A stretch of DNA of 64,000 nt from JBDTSW01 sp963799815 (GTDB lineage Bacteria; Actinomycetota; Thermoleophilia; Solirubrobacterales; 70-9). Under the pieces are notes generated by a model. It ran no database searches and had not been told where the DNA came from. It worked only from the letters and a program-made list of their open reading frames with translations. How positions within the stretch are numbered: position 1 is the stretch's first letter; each line of letters starts with the position of its first letter. Shown in pieces: positions 16,726 through 24,848 of the stretch. The stretch covers positions 124,001 through 188,000 of the forward strand of contig CAWCYG010000004.1 in assembly GCA_963799815.1 (NCBI GenBank), in the 5' to 3' direction. A program made the translations under genes and the position numbers.

Positions 16726-17133
16726 TGGCGCGCAGATCCCGGGATACGGGACCCGCGGTTCTTCACGCGGATTAAGAAGCCGAACGAACCCTTCGACCTG
16801 ACCTATTGGAACTGGTTCTTCGACTATGCCGACCCCGCGACGTTCATCAGCGATCAGTTCTCGACCAAGCGGTTTGGGCTGCCCCCAGTCGTCACCGATC
16901 CGGAGATGCAGCGCCGGATGGAGGCGGCGGCGCTGCTCACCGGGGATGCGCGCCTGCGCACCCTCGCGCGGCTAGACCGCGACCTCGCCGAGCAGGTGGT
17001 GCCGGCCGCGCCGTTCGCCAGCGGGACGATCACTCATTTCTTCTCCGCTCGCATGGGCTGCCAGATCCTGCATCCGATATACGTCCTTGACCTCGCGACC
17101 CTGTGTGTCCGAGATGAGGGCGAGGCTGAGTGA
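16726..17133 (+). pseudogene. C-terminal remnant of a peptide ABC transporter substrate-binding protein
   Basis: About 135 residues are open in frame without a plausible start. The segment DPRFFTRIKKPNEPFDLTYW, then WFFDYADPATFISDQFS, and the end GCQILHPIYVLDLATLCVRD, match the last quarter of actinobacterial SBP_bac_5 binding proteins, where the W-x-x-DYADP motif and a terminal hPvYxlDlaaLCvR are typical. The amino-terminal three quarters are missing: the M20 gene ends only about 20 bases upstream. This looks like a deletion that removed most of a second binding-protein gene, or an assembly join. It is distinct from the tail of the binding protein at 8765-10602. Confidence 0.75.
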
Positions 17134-17163
17134 GCCCCGCCCTGAGGCGAATGGGACGGCTCG

Positions 17164-17496
17164 CTACTCCTCCTCGCCGGCCTCGTCGTCCTCACCGGCC
17201 CCGTCGGTCTCGTCGCCCACGACCTCAAAGCCGCGGTTGAGCTGGACGTCGACCGAGCTGCCGTCGTCGAGGGCGACCTCGACCTCGTAGTAGCTCTCCT
17301 CGTCGCCTGCCTCGGTCTCGGCGACCGAGCCTTCGCCGGTGAACTCGAGCGCCGCGGCGCTCGCCTTCTCGAGGTCTGCCCCCTTGATCGGGACCTCGTT
17401 GTCATCGCCGCCGGTCGCCACCGCGACGCCGGCGCCGCCGGCCGCGAGGGCGGCCACCGCGCCGCCGGTGATCAGGATCTTGCGTCGGTTTGTCAT
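17164..17496 (-). CDS. PepSY-like secreted or membrane-anchored small protein
   Basis: A 110-residue protein with an amino-terminal hydrophobic helix (ILITGGAVAALAAGGAGVAVA) after a basic TNRRK start. A PepSY-like module follows: ADLEKASAAALEFTGEGSVAETE and YYEVEVALDDGSSVDVQLN. The C-terminal tail is strongly acidic, with many Glu, Asp and Gly. ATG at 17496 is chosen because AGGAGG lies 8 bases upstream; an ATG at 17526 is possible but lacks this. PepSY modules often modulate peptidases or act as extracytoplasmic sensors, but the role here is unknown. It is convergent with the binding-protein remnant. Confidence 0.75.
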   Translation of the reverse strand: MTNRRKILITGGAVAALAAGGAGVAVATGGDDNEVPIKGADLEKASAAALEFTGEGSVAETEAGDEESYYEVEVALDDGSSVDVQLNRGFEVVGDETDGAGEDDEAGEEE

Positions 17497-17577
17497 CTGC
17501 ATCGCCTCCTGGCCGGTGTTTGTCATGCCGGTTTAGCTTCGTGCGATGAAACGAGCATGAAAGAAGCCCCACGCCCG

Positions 17578-17600
17578 CCTTCATTGCCAGTTTATTTGTC
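17578..17600 (+). repeat. Solo end-box of the interspersed repeat family
   Basis: CCTTCATTGCCAGTTTATTT followed by GTC matches the end box found at 25052-25074, 41478-41498 and 61411-61431, where the core is CCTTCAATGCCAGTTGTT. Here the 37-bp palindrome that normally lies inside the element is absent, so this is probably a decayed or solo copy. Confidence 0.45.
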
Positions 17601-17618
17601 TCATGACGGCCACAGACT

Positions 17619-17647
17619 GTTAACAGCGTCTCCTCATAGCGTTAACA
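17619..17647 (+). promoter_or_regulatory. Direct repeat of GTTAACA upstream of small membrane protein gene
   Basis: GTTAACA occurs at 17619-17625 and again at 17641-17647, with starts spaced by 22 bases, or two helical turns. Both are in the 150-base gap between a minus-strand and a plus-strand gene. Same-face direct repeats of this kind suit OmpR-family response regulators. No factor can be named from sequence alone. Confidence 0.3.
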
Positions 17648-17679
17648 AGGCGCGCGCGGGTTGGGCTTACGTTGATTCC

Positions 17680-17958
17680 ATGCGGACACGTCCAAGCACG
17701 AGGCTCGTCCCGGCCGTGATGGAGGGCGTGGGGGTGTTCCTGGTCGCCCTTCTCGGTGCCAACGTCATGTACGGGGCGGAGCTCGATGGCGCTGGGCCGC
17801 TCGCCGTGTTCGCCCCGGCGCTGGGATTCGCGATCGCCACTACCATCTATCGCGCCACCATTCGAGGCGCTGGCGAACGGGCCGCGCTTGGGTCCATGAC
17901 CAGCCTCGACCAGCGGCGCCCGGCCCCGGTAGAGCCGGAAGGCCGGCGCACGGCTTGA
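17680..17958 (+). CDS. Small membrane protein of unknown function
   Basis: A 92-residue protein with a short basic start (MRTRPSTRL), a hydrophobic helix VMEGVGVFLVALLGANVMYG, a short loop and a second helix LAVFAPALGFAIATTIY. An Arg-rich, Pro-containing tail follows. The topology suggests both ends in the cytoplasm. An in-frame codon at 17557 would add a low-complexity extension across the repeat box, so the ATG at 17680 is preferred. I do not recognise a family. A role cannot be inferred beyond membrane localisation. Confidence 0.5.
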   Translation: MRTRPSTRLVPAVMEGVGVFLVALLGANVMYGAELDGAGPLAVFAPALGFAIATTIYRATIRGAGERAALGSMTSLDQRRPAPVEPEGRRTA

Positions 17959-18005
17959 GCGTGCGAATCCCCGCAATTAGCGGAAAAACGGCCTCGAATC
18001 GGGCC

Positions 18006-18075
18006 TTGACATATCCGACTAATTAGCTATACTTTTTGAAGCTTGGGGAGGTCCGGAGCGCCATCGGGGCGTTCC
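18006..18075 (+). promoter_or_regulatory. Near-consensus promoter and structured leader of the sigma factor gene
   Basis: TTGACA (18006-18011) and TATACT (18028-18033) are separated by 16 bases, one of the best vegetative promoter matches in the window. The palindrome CTAATTAG (18020-18027) fills the spacer and abuts the -10 element. The leader of about 70 bases contains a hairpin at 18055-18075 with an 8-bp stem (GGAGCGCC against GGGCGTTCC with one G-T pair). GGAGGT at 18100 then precedes the start codon. Confidence 0.7.
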
Positions 18076-18112
18076 GTGGCAGGGGAAAACACCCGTAATG
18101 GAGGTAGTAACT

Positions 18113-19060
18113 ATGCCTCGCTCTAGAGGTGCTGCCGGCCAGCGCAGCGAAACACGCCGCCACCGCGGCGAGCACGACAACCAGACTTCAAAGGCCACAG
18201 TCGCGGCGCGTGAGCGCCGGGACCGCCACGCCGTGGCCGAGCCCACGACCGACAGCCTGCAGATCTTCATCAACCAGGCGATGAAGTACCCGCTGCTCAC
18301 CAAGGAGGAGGAGGTCCAGCTCGCCCAGGCCATCGAGCGCGGCGACCTTGCAGCGAAGGAGCGGCTCATCAACTCGAACCTCCGCCTCGTGATCAAGTTC
18401 GCGCGGCGCTACCAGGGGCACGGCCTCGACCTCGGTGACCTCGTTCAGGAGGCGATGCTGGGTCTGATCCGCGCCACCGAGAAGTTCGACTGGCGCCGCG
18501 GCTACAAGTTCTCCACGTATGCGGTCCTTTGGATCAAGCAGTCGATCCAGCGTGGCCTTGACAACACCGGGCGGCCGGTGCGGATTCCCGCGCACGTCGC
18601 CCAGCGCGAGCGGACGGTGAACCGGATCACAAGCGAGCTCACCGCGAAGCTCGACCGGCCGGCCACCGACGAGGAGGTCGCCGAGGAGGCGAAGCTCCCG
18701 CTCGATGAGGTCATGGCCATCCGCGACCTCACCCGCGTCACCACCAGCCTCGACTCCACCATCGGAGAGGACGACACGACCTTCGGCGAGCTTTACGCCG
18801 AGAGCACCGTCGACCTCGAGGAGGAGGTGCTCGAGCGCCAGCAGGAGGAGGCCGTCGAGGCCGCCCTCGCCAAGCTGCCAGAGGACGAGCGGCAGATCAT
18901 CCGCGCTCGGTTCGGCACCGGTGGCACCCGCGCGCGTACCCTGCGCGAGGCCGCTCGCGAGGCCGAGGTCACGCAGGAGCAGGCGCGCAAGCTCGAGGAG
19001 CGGGCCCTCGCCCGCCTCTCCAGCGACGAGTCGCTCGCCGGCTGGCGCGCAGCCGCGTAG
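18113..19060 (+). CDS. Sigma-70 family RNA polymerase sigma factor (group 2-like)
   Basis: A 315-residue sigma factor. A basic, disordered amino-terminus of about 45 residues precedes region 1.2 (DSLQIFINQAMKYPLLTKEE). Region 2 follows with NLRLVIKFARRYQ, DLVQEAMLGLIRATEKFDW and WIKQSIQRGL, then region 3 and a region 4. It resembles primary sigma factors but is shorter and diverged in promoter-reading positions. Region 4.2 reads EVTQEQARKLEERALARL instead of the standard VTRERIRQIEAKALRKL, and region 2.4 has VLWIKQSIQR. ATG 18113 lies 7 bases after GGAGGT; an in-frame ATG at 18098 overlaps that site and is rejected. It probably directs a stress or growth-phase regulon. Confidence 0.9.
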   Translation: MPRSRGAAGQRSETRRHRGEHDNQTSKATVAARERRDRHAVAEPTTDSLQIFINQAMKYPLLTKEEEVQLAQAIERGDLAAKERLINSNLRLVIKFARRYQGHGLDLGDLVQEAMLGLIRATEKFDWRRGYKFSTYAVLWIKQSIQRGLDNTGRPVRIPAHVAQRERTVNRITSELTAKLDRPATDEEVAEEAKLPLDEVMAIRDLTRVTTSLDSTIGEDDTTFGELYAESTVDLEEEVLERQQEEAVEAALAKLPEDERQIIRARFGTGGTRARTLREAAREAEVTQEQARKLEERALARLSSDESLAGWRAAA

Positions 19061-19112
19061 CCAAGCCCTCTCTGGGGTAGGTGCCCTCCCACACGAACGG
19101 GAGGACACACCC

Positions 19113-19325
19113 ATGCCTGACGAGCACGACAACGAGACCGCCGAGGACGCCCCAGAGACGTCACTGCACGCCCACGGTGAAGGCCGCGAGGATGACGTCG
19201 AGGGCGATGTCGGCGGCGGCGAGGGCGAGGAGCAGGATGCCGATACCGCCGAGAACACGGGCGGCGCCACGTCCGGCGGACCCGGCGGCTCCGGCGAAGG
19301 CGAAGAGGATCCCTCAGACGTCTAG
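19113..19325 (+). CDS. Small acidic Gly/Glu-rich protein
   Basis: A 70-residue protein starting at ATG 19113, 8 bases after GGGAGG. About a third of residues are Asp or Glu and a fifth Gly, with no hydrophobic segment, so it is expected to be disordered and cytoplasmic. It lies 52 bases after the sigma factor gene on the same strand and may be cotranscribed. No family is recognised. A similar acidic miniprotein occurs at 46983-47129. Confidence 0.5.
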   Translation: MPDEHDNETAEDAPETSLHAHGEGREDDVEGDVGGGEGEEQDADTAENTGGATSGGPGGSGEGEEDPSDV

Positions 19326-19360
19326 CGGAGGGCCCTCGCCCCACCAGCTCCGCCTGATCG

Positions 19361-20923
19361 CTAGCCGTCGTAATCCAGCGTCTCGCGCTGGATGGTCCAG
19401 GCTGACTGCACCGGGTCGATGAAGTGCGGCGGCTCTTGGAAGTGGAGCCGGTCGTCGTAGGTGTACGCCTTCGCGTAGCCGGTGTTCTGACTGCCGAAGG
19501 TGCCGACAGGCCCACGGAACTTCTGCGAGATCGCGCCGTTCACGGTGAGCGTGCCGAGGTGCGCTCCACAGTCGTAGTGGTCGACGATGAAGGAGTGGTT
19601 GACGGCGAGGATCGCCGCGTCGATCCGCAGATTGGGCAGGCTGCCCGTGCCGTTGCTGCCGCCGTTGCACTGGCCTCTGGCCGTCTGCGCCGAGAACGGA
19701 TGCTTGACGCGCACGAAGTTGTTGGCGATCAGGCCCAGGATCCCGTTTGAGGTCCGCGTGATGTTCCCGTCGACGATGATGTCGTTCTCCGCGGCGATGG
19801 TGAGCCTGCTCGAGTAGGTCCCCGAGACCAGCACGTTGCCACACCCGGAGGTCGACGGGTAGGTGACGGTAAACGGCGAGTAGCTGGACGAGCATGAGCC
19901 GTTCGCGACGTAGATGAGACCGCTCTCGGGGATCGCGATCGGGCCGACCGTTCCGGAGCTGGTGCTAACGGTCATGTTGGTGCCGTTGAGAACGATCCTT
20001 GTCTGACCGGTGTAGTGCAATGCTCCTGGGACCGACGCCAAGGCGCTGTTGGTCGGAGGTGGCGTCAGGACTCGCGAGTTGGTCGTGTAGGTACCGTCGA
20101 ACTGCGGCTGGTTGCTGCCGGTGCAGCTGGCAAACCAGCCTTGCGGGGGAGCGCTCACCTCGATCGCATCGGCCGCGGTGCGGCCGAACCGGGGCGTGCC
20201 GCAGATCGCCATCGTGTCGTTCGTGTGAAACGGGCCGGCCACGTGGTCGGCGGTGATGAACGAGATGACGGTGCAAAAGAGCCCGCCGGAGTTCGGGATC
20301 GGGGCGTTGTTCCGACCCTCCTGCGTCGTTTTCGTGCACTGCTGGTACGCGCCCGCAATCGTCTGGGCGTTCCCGTACGTGACCGGGTCGGAGGTTTCGA
20401 GCTGGGTGAAGTAGACGTAGTCGAGGAAGCTCGATCGCTTGAACGTCGCCACCACCGAGCGCTTGGTGTCGTTGCTGTAGCCGGTGGAGCGAATGCGGAA
20501 GGTGCCGGTATTGGTGCCGGTCGACTCCAGCATGCTTACCTCGGGATCGTTGACATCGCAGCTCGAATGTCCGGTCGCGGGAACGAGCTCGATCGCGTAC
20601 TCGGCCCCGGTATCGCCGGGGACGTGCCTGCGGTTCGCGGTCGAGCCGGCCTGGTTGAGCGCGTTGGGGGTCGGCACGTCCGTGCAACGGAGCCAATAGT
20701 GCGTATCGCGATTCAGGTGGAAGGCGTAGTCGGCGATGCCGGCCTTCGCCGCCGCGTAGGCGCGCTTGTGGTCGAGGTCATTGCCCGTCAGCCGCAGATC
20801 CATGTTCACGGCCGCCAGCGCGCCGCCGACGAGCAGCGAGACGACCAGCGTGGCGATCACGGTGAGGATCATCGTGAACCCCGCCTCGCCGTGAGGGACA
20901 TCGCGCTGCCGGCGGTCAGGCAT
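19361..20923 (-). CDS. PilX-like minor pilin with large C-terminal domain
   Basis: About 520 residues. The charged leader ends GEAG before FTMILTVIATLVVSLLVG, a prepilin-type hydrophobic helix, but position 5 of the mature helix is Leu, not the usual Glu, as in PilX/PilK-type assembly proteins. The first 70 residues after the helix (AVNMDLRLTGNDLDHKRAYAA) are typical of PilX amino-termini. The long C-terminal part is rich in Ser, Thr, Gly and Cys with beta-strand character, probably an exposed adhesin-like or tip domain. ATG 20923 leaves 14 bases after the PilW-like stop; ATG 20947 would overlap it. It is the third gene of a minus-strand prepilin operon. Confidence 0.75.
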   Translation of the reverse strand: MPDRRQRDVPHGEAGFTMILTVIATLVVSLLVGGALAAVNMDLRLTGNDLDHKRAYAAAKAGIADYAFHLNRDTHYWLRCTDVPTPNALNQAGSTANRRHVPGDTGAEYAIELVPATGHSSCDVNDPEVSMLESTGTNTGTFRIRSTGYSNDTKRSVVATFKRSSFLDYVYFTQLETSDPVTYGNAQTIAGAYQQCTKTTQEGRNNAPIPNSGGLFCTVISFITADHVAGPFHTNDTMAICGTPRFGRTAADAIEVSAPPQGWFASCTGSNQPQFDGTYTTNSRVLTPPPTNSALASVPGALHYTGQTRIVLNGTNMTVSTSSGTVGPIAIPESGLIYVANGSCSSSYSPFTVTYPSTSGCGNVLVSGTYSSRLTIAAENDIIVDGNITRTSNGILGLIANNFVRVKHPFSAQTARGQCNGGSNGTGSLPNLRIDAAILAVNHSFIVDHYDCGAHLGTLTVNGAISQKFRGPVGTFGSQNTGYAKAYTYDDRLHFQEPPHFIDPVQSAWTIQRETLDYDG

Positions 20924-20937
20924 CTCGGAGCCCTGCT

Positions 20938-21618
20938 CTACGCGCATGGGAGATTGGGTGGGTCGACGATCTGTATGGCTGGGGAGAGGCGCAGCACGGC
21001 CGAGTCGGTGAGCGTGATCTCCGAGTGCGCATCAGCCGTGGACGACTGACCGGGGAAGGTCGCGAATGCCACTCGCACCTCCACCGCGCGCGCAGCATCG
21101 GCGGTGCTGAGCGGCGTTGGTAGTTGCGTCGAGAGGTTGTCGCTCGAGTAGGCGAAGTACTGGAAGAGGGCAGGCTGCGTGCCACCGACAACTGCGGGGC
21201 CGACGTTCGTCAGGAGTTGGCGGGTCGAGGAAGGCGTGGAGGAGAAGGTCCAGTTCGGCGCCGTGCCCCCGGTCGCCGGATACACCGACTGCGTGAGGTT
21301 GTCGCCGTCAAGCGAGATCACCACCCTGTCTGGCGTCGGGTTGACAGCCTCTCCTGACTGGTGCAGGAAGGACACCGACGTGCCGGTGCTGCCCGCCCGA
21401 ATGGGCGTTACGTTGGCGCCCACGCAGCTCGAGTGCAGCTGATCCATGATGCGCTGCATCACCGGTCGCGCTCGCTGGTTGGCGTCGACTCGGCTGACGA
21501 CCCGGGCGCTGGAGCTCATCGAGGTCTCGATCAAGGTCAGGGTGCCCATCAGCACGCCGATGCCAAGGACCATCGCGAGCAGGAGCTCCACGAGCGTGAA
21601 ACCGCCTTCGTCCCTCAT
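20938..21618 (-). CDS. PilW-like type IV prepilin
   Basis: A 226-residue prepilin with a textbook class III signal: MRDEGG, cleavage, then FTLVELLLAMVLGIGVLMGT, with Glu at position 5 of the mature protein. The globular part has two Cys (SSCVGANV and a terminal NLPCA) that could form the C-terminal disulfide loop of minor pilins. The ATG overlaps the stop of the gene before it (ATGA), and translation coupling supports a pseudopilin complex with its neighbours. No assembly ATPase, prepilin peptidase or platform protein lies in the window, so those must be encoded elsewhere. Confidence 0.85.
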   Translation of the reverse strand: MRDEGGFTLVELLLAMVLGIGVLMGTLTLIETSMSSSARVVSRVDANQRARPVMQRIMDQLHSSCVGANVTPIRAGSTGTSVSFLHQSGEAVNPTPDRVVISLDGDNLTQSVYPATGGTAPNWTFSSTPSSTRQLLTNVGPAVVGGTQPALFQYFAYSSDNLSTQLPTPLSTADAARAVEVRVAFATFPGQSSTADAHSEITLTDSAVLRLSPAIQIVDPPNLPCA

Positions 21619-22955
21619 GGGCAGGGTCCAGCCGCCGCGCCGGTGCCGCCCATGTAGAGGTCGAGGTCGGTGCCCTGATCGAGATCCTTGACCCTCACGT
21701 CCTCGGCGACAACATGCCTGGTTCGGTCCTGAGCGCAGACGTCGTAGCTCGACCATGGCAGGCCGGGATTGGCGAGCCCCCCGTTCGCGTCGGTTGCGAA
21801 GGCGCGAGTGTCGGGCACATCGTCGGTGCTGCAGTTGCGATCGGCGACCAGCACCTGCGCCCCAGGGACGGGCGTGCCGGGGGCCGACTGCGACGTCCCG
21901 CTCCACACGGTGAGGTGCAGGGCGGGGAGTTGAATCGTGGCGTCGATCCGCCCTCCTGCGGGCACCGTCACGTTGGCCATCGCGGCTGCCCCAGGCGGGT
22001 CCGTCTCGCCCGTCGGGTTGGGGTTGTTGCCCTCGCAGGTTCCGGCGTACGCGGTCACCGGCGAGGCGAACGGGAAGACCGGCTCCGCGCTGATCTCTGC
22101 CGCCGACGTGCCCAGCTCTCCGAACTCCTTGGCCTCGGTCATGCCGGTGTTGAAGACGACCACCGAGTCGGCCTCGGACTCGAACAGATCGCCTCCGACC
22201 TTGGTCGTGAAGGTGACGTCGATCGCGCCGGGCTGGTCGTACTGGAGGGCGACCGTGTTGGTGGTACCCGCGATCACGCTGGTCGTCTGGTGCGCGGGCG
22301 GGTTGCCGTCCTTGTCCACGAGGCCGCTCCCCGACGGGGTGAGCGTGTAGTTGCCGGCAGGGAGGTTTCCGAAGATCGCGCATCCTGCGCTGCCCGTCGA
22401 GCCCGTGAACGAGCCGGCCCCGGTGCCACTCAGCCCGACGCCGGAGATGCCTAGGTTCTGAGCGTCGTCGACCTGGACCGCCAGGGCGCCACGGTCGGCG
22501 GCGATCGAGCCGTTTGGCGGCGTCACGATGCTCGCTGCCTTCACCGGCGGGCGGCCTCCCATGGTGGGCCAGGTGACGGTCGAGGTGACCCGCAGGTAGT
22601 CGGCTGAGGCGCTGCCCGGCGTGCACGTGGCGGTTCCCGTGTTATCGCTGACGAACTCCGCGCGCGACTCGATCGTGTAGTCGTTGTTATCGACCGCGAC
22701 GGTCCGGGTCTCGAAGAGGTTTGCGAGATCCCCGATGCTCATCGATCGCATCCGCGCCTGGTCCTGCTCGGCGAGCCCGTCGGCCTCCGCACGGTTTCGC
22801 TCCTCGCCCGAAGCGCGAGTTGCAGCGTCGACGACGCTGAGGGCGGCGATCGCGAGGATGACCGAGAGCAGTGCGCTGACCAGGACCTCAAAGAGCGCGA
22901 AGCCCGCCTCCGCGCGAAGCGGCTCGGGCGTCTGGTCAGGGCTCTGGGTCTCCAT
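21615..22955 (-). CDS. PilV-like prepilin with carboxypeptidase-regulatory-like beta domains
   Basis: About 446 residues. The leader METQSPDQTPEPLRAEAG is followed by FALFEVLVSALLSVILAIAA, with Glu at position 5. A helix rich in Glu and Arg follows, then a long extracellular region. Two stretches look like carboxypeptidase-regulatory or Cna-B-type beta sandwiches: SGTGAGSFTGSTGSAGCAIF then GNLPAGNYTLTPSGSGL, and PALHLTVWSGTSQSAPGTPV. This is unusual for a minor pilin and suggests a stalk or adhesin. ATG 22955 is preferred; an upstream ATG at 23036 would add 27 residues lacking leader character and would overlap a hairpin. Confidence 0.75.
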   Translation of the reverse strand: METQSPDQTPEPLRAEAGFALFEVLVSALLSVILAIAALSVVDAATRASGEERNRAEADGLAEQDQARMRSMSIGDLANLFETRTVAVDNNDYTIESRAEFVSDNTGTATCTPGSASADYLRVTSTVTWPTMGGRPPVKAASIVTPPNGSIAADRGALAVQVDDAQNLGISGVGLSGTGAGSFTGSTGSAGCAIFGNLPAGNYTLTPSGSGLVDKDGNPPAHQTTSVIAGTTNTVALQYDQPGAIDVTFTTKVGGDLFESEADSVVVFNTGMTEAKEFGELGTSAAEISAEPVFPFASPVTAYAGTCEGNNPNPTGETDPPGAAAMANVTVPAGGRIDATIQLPALHLTVWSGTSQSAPGTPVPGAQVLVADRNCSTDDVPDTRAFATDANGGLANPGLPWSSYDVCAQDRTRHVVAEDVRVKDLDQGTDLDLYMGGTGAAAGPCP

Positions 22956-23032
22956 GCAATCCGTGCTTGATCCCCTGCCGACACGGAAAAACATCGGCTT
23001 GTCGACCGGGCTTACATCCATCGGCCCGTCCG

Positions 23033-23054
23033 CCATCCCCCTTTAGGGGGATGG
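23033..23054. repeat. Perfect hairpin between divergent pilin and lhgO genes
   Basis: CCATCCCCC, loop TTTA, GGGGGATGG forms a perfect 9-bp stem in the 130-base divergent region. On the minus strand it lies in the pilin operon leader, and on the plus strand about 30 bases before the ATG of the oxidase. It has no T tail in either direction, so an operator or mRNA-leader role is more likely than termination. Confidence 0.5.
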
Positions 23055-23085
23055 ACGCACATAGGAGCCATAGATTTGGGGCGGA

Positions 23086-24306
23086 ATGGAGCCTTTTGAT
23101 CCGCCGCCCGATACCTGCGACCTCGCCGTCGTTGGGGCGGGCATCCTCGGCTTGGCAGCCGCGCGGGAGCTGCAGCGTCGCCATCCGACCCTGACCGTGT
23201 GCGTGCTAGAGCGCGAGAACCGCATCGCCGCCCATCAGACGTCGCATAATTCGGGGGTCCTGCATGCGGGGCTCTACTACACGCCCGGCTCGCTCAAGGC
23301 GCGCCTCTGTCGGCAGGGCCTTGACGCCATGTACCGATTCTGCGACGAGCGCGGAATCCCGCACGAGCGTTGCGGCAAGGTGGTGGTCGCGACCGAGCAC
23401 GCGCAGGTCGATCGGCTGGCGGAGCTCGAGCGTCGGGGGAATGCGAACGGCGTCCTCGGCTTGCGGCGGCTCGACCCCGACGGGATCCGGGAGCTCGAGC
23501 CCCACGCGAAAGGCGTGGCCGGCCTGCACTCACCCGAGACCGGGATCGCCGATTTCGAGGCAGTCGCTCGCGAGCTTGCCGCCGACGTTCGCGAGGCTGA
23601 TGGCGCGGTGGCGTGCGGGAGCGGCGTGAAGAGGGCGGCGGTCGAGGGGCGCGTCCTGCGGCTGGAACACTCCCGCGGCGTCACGCACGCAGGCCACGGG
23701 CTGTTCTGCGCCGGTGCCTGGTCGGATCGGTTGGCGGTGGCCGCCGGCGCCGGGCCCGACCCCCGCATCGTTCCCTTTCGTGGCGCATACCTGCGCCTTC
23801 GCGCCGACCGGCGCGAGCTCGTTCACTCGCTGATCTATCCCGTTCCCGATCCCGAGTTGCCTTTCCTGGGGATCCATTTCACCCGGATCACCTCTGGGGA
23901 GGTGCTGATCGGTCCCACGGCGCTTGTGGCTCCCGCGCGTTCGCAGGGTGCCGGGAGCACGGCGCGAGATCTCGGCGCCACCCTCGCGTGGCCGGGCACG
24001 TGGCGGATGGGGCGTCGCTGGTGGCGCACCGGCATCACCGAGCTGCGCCACGCCGCCAGCCGCCGGGCGCTTGTGGCGACGGCCCGCCGCTTTGTGCCGG
24101 AGCTGCGCGTAAGCGACGTGGTGCCGGCGTTCGCGGGCGTTCGAGCCCAAGCTCTCGCGCGCGACGGCACCCTGCTCGACGACTTCGCCTTCTCGGCGAC
24201 CGAGCGCGCACTGCACGTCCGCAACGCGCCATCCCCAGGCGCGACGTCTGCCCTCGCGATCGCCCGCTATGTCGCCGACGAGGCGGACCGCTCGTTCGCT
24301 CTCTAA
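23086..24306 (+). CDS. lhgO: L-2-hydroxyglutarate oxidase
   Basis: A 406-residue flavoprotein of the DAO family. The amino-terminal dinucleotide fold is CDLAVVGAGILGLAAARELQ. The conserved LhgO segments HQTSHNSGVLHAGLYYTPGS (residues about 46 to 65), ERCGKVVVATE, and the C-terminal GVRAQALARDGTLLDDF follow. LhgO oxidises L-2-hydroxyglutarate to 2-oxoglutarate and passes electrons to the quinone pool, a metabolite-repair or lysine/glutarate-catabolism step. Connection to lysine breakdown through glutarate is possible but not shown here. ATG 23086 sits just after a GGGGCGGA ribosome-binding stretch. Confidence 0.88.
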   Translation: MEPFDPPPDTCDLAVVGAGILGLAAARELQRRHPTLTVCVLERENRIAAHQTSHNSGVLHAGLYYTPGSLKARLCRQGLDAMYRFCDERGIPHERCGKVVVATEHAQVDRLAELERRGNANGVLGLRRLDPDGIRELEPHAKGVAGLHSPETGIADFEAVARELAADVREADGAVACGSGVKRAAVEGRVLRLEHSRGVTHAGHGLFCAGAWSDRLAVAAGAGPDPRIVPFRGAYLRLRADRRELVHSLIYPVPDPELPFLGIHFTRITSGEVLIGPTALVAPARSQGAGSTARDLGATLAWPGTWRMGRRWWRTGITELRHAASRRALVATARRFVPELRVSDVVPAFAGVRAQALARDGTLLDDFAFSATERALHVRNAPSPGATSALAIARYVADEADRSFAL

Positions 24307-24422
24307 CGCGCGCGAACGCGCACGGGCAGGTCCTGGACTGTGCGGGCCAGCGGGTTCTGCGTGCGACTTTGGGTCGCCCGGCAGCGGCCTCCACGGGACG
24401 AGCCTATGGATAGGGTGGGCCG

Positions 24423-24827
24423 ATGGACGTACCTCAGGGGTTTGAGCCCTTTCCCGGCCAAGGGCCGTTTCTCGAGCACATCGGACCGATCTACATCCGC
24501 GAGGGCTCTGAGGACGATCCGGTCCTCGGTGTGCGGGTCACCGAGCGCCACGCGAACCACCGCGGCACCGTTCAGGGCGGACTGCTATCGACCCTGGCCG
24601 ACTTCACGCTCGGCCGGGCAATCGGCGCCGACGCCGACGACGACCGCGATCGTGCCACCGTGAGCCTCACGGTCGATTTCCTCAAGCCGGCCAAGCCGGG
24701 GGACTGGATCGAGGCTCGAGGGAGCGTCGACCGGGTTGGCGCCACACTCGCCTTCGCCGACGCCTCGCTAACGGTGGACGACCGCGAGATCGTGCGGGCC
24801 CGTGGCGTCTGGGTTGTCGCCGGGTAG
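24423..24827 (+). CDS. PaaI-family hotdog thioesterase
   Basis: A 134-residue hotdog domain. The RHANHRGTVQGGLLSTLADFT segment near residue 45 holds the family GG motif and the catalytic acidic position in the central helix. AtVSLTVDFLKPAKPGDWIEA follows as the long strand. PaaI-type enzymes hydrolyse medium-chain or aryl acyl-CoA esters in the cytoplasm. The gene is convergent with lon and separated from it by a copy of the interspersed repeat element. Confidence 0.85.
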   Translation: MDVPQGFEPFPGQGPFLEHIGPIYIREGSEDDPVLGVRVTERHANHRGTVQGGLLSTLADFTLGRAIGADADDDRDRATVSLTVDFLKPAKPGDWIEARGSVDRVGATLAFADASLTVDDREIVRARGVWVVAG

Positions 24828-24848
24828 CTGCGAGCGTCGCGGTCACGC

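Noticed and set aside
22956..23085. Possible riboswitch in the pilin leader
   Set aside because: The sequence lacks the conserved core elements of c-di-GMP class I or II aptamers; only a simple 9-bp hairpin is clear.
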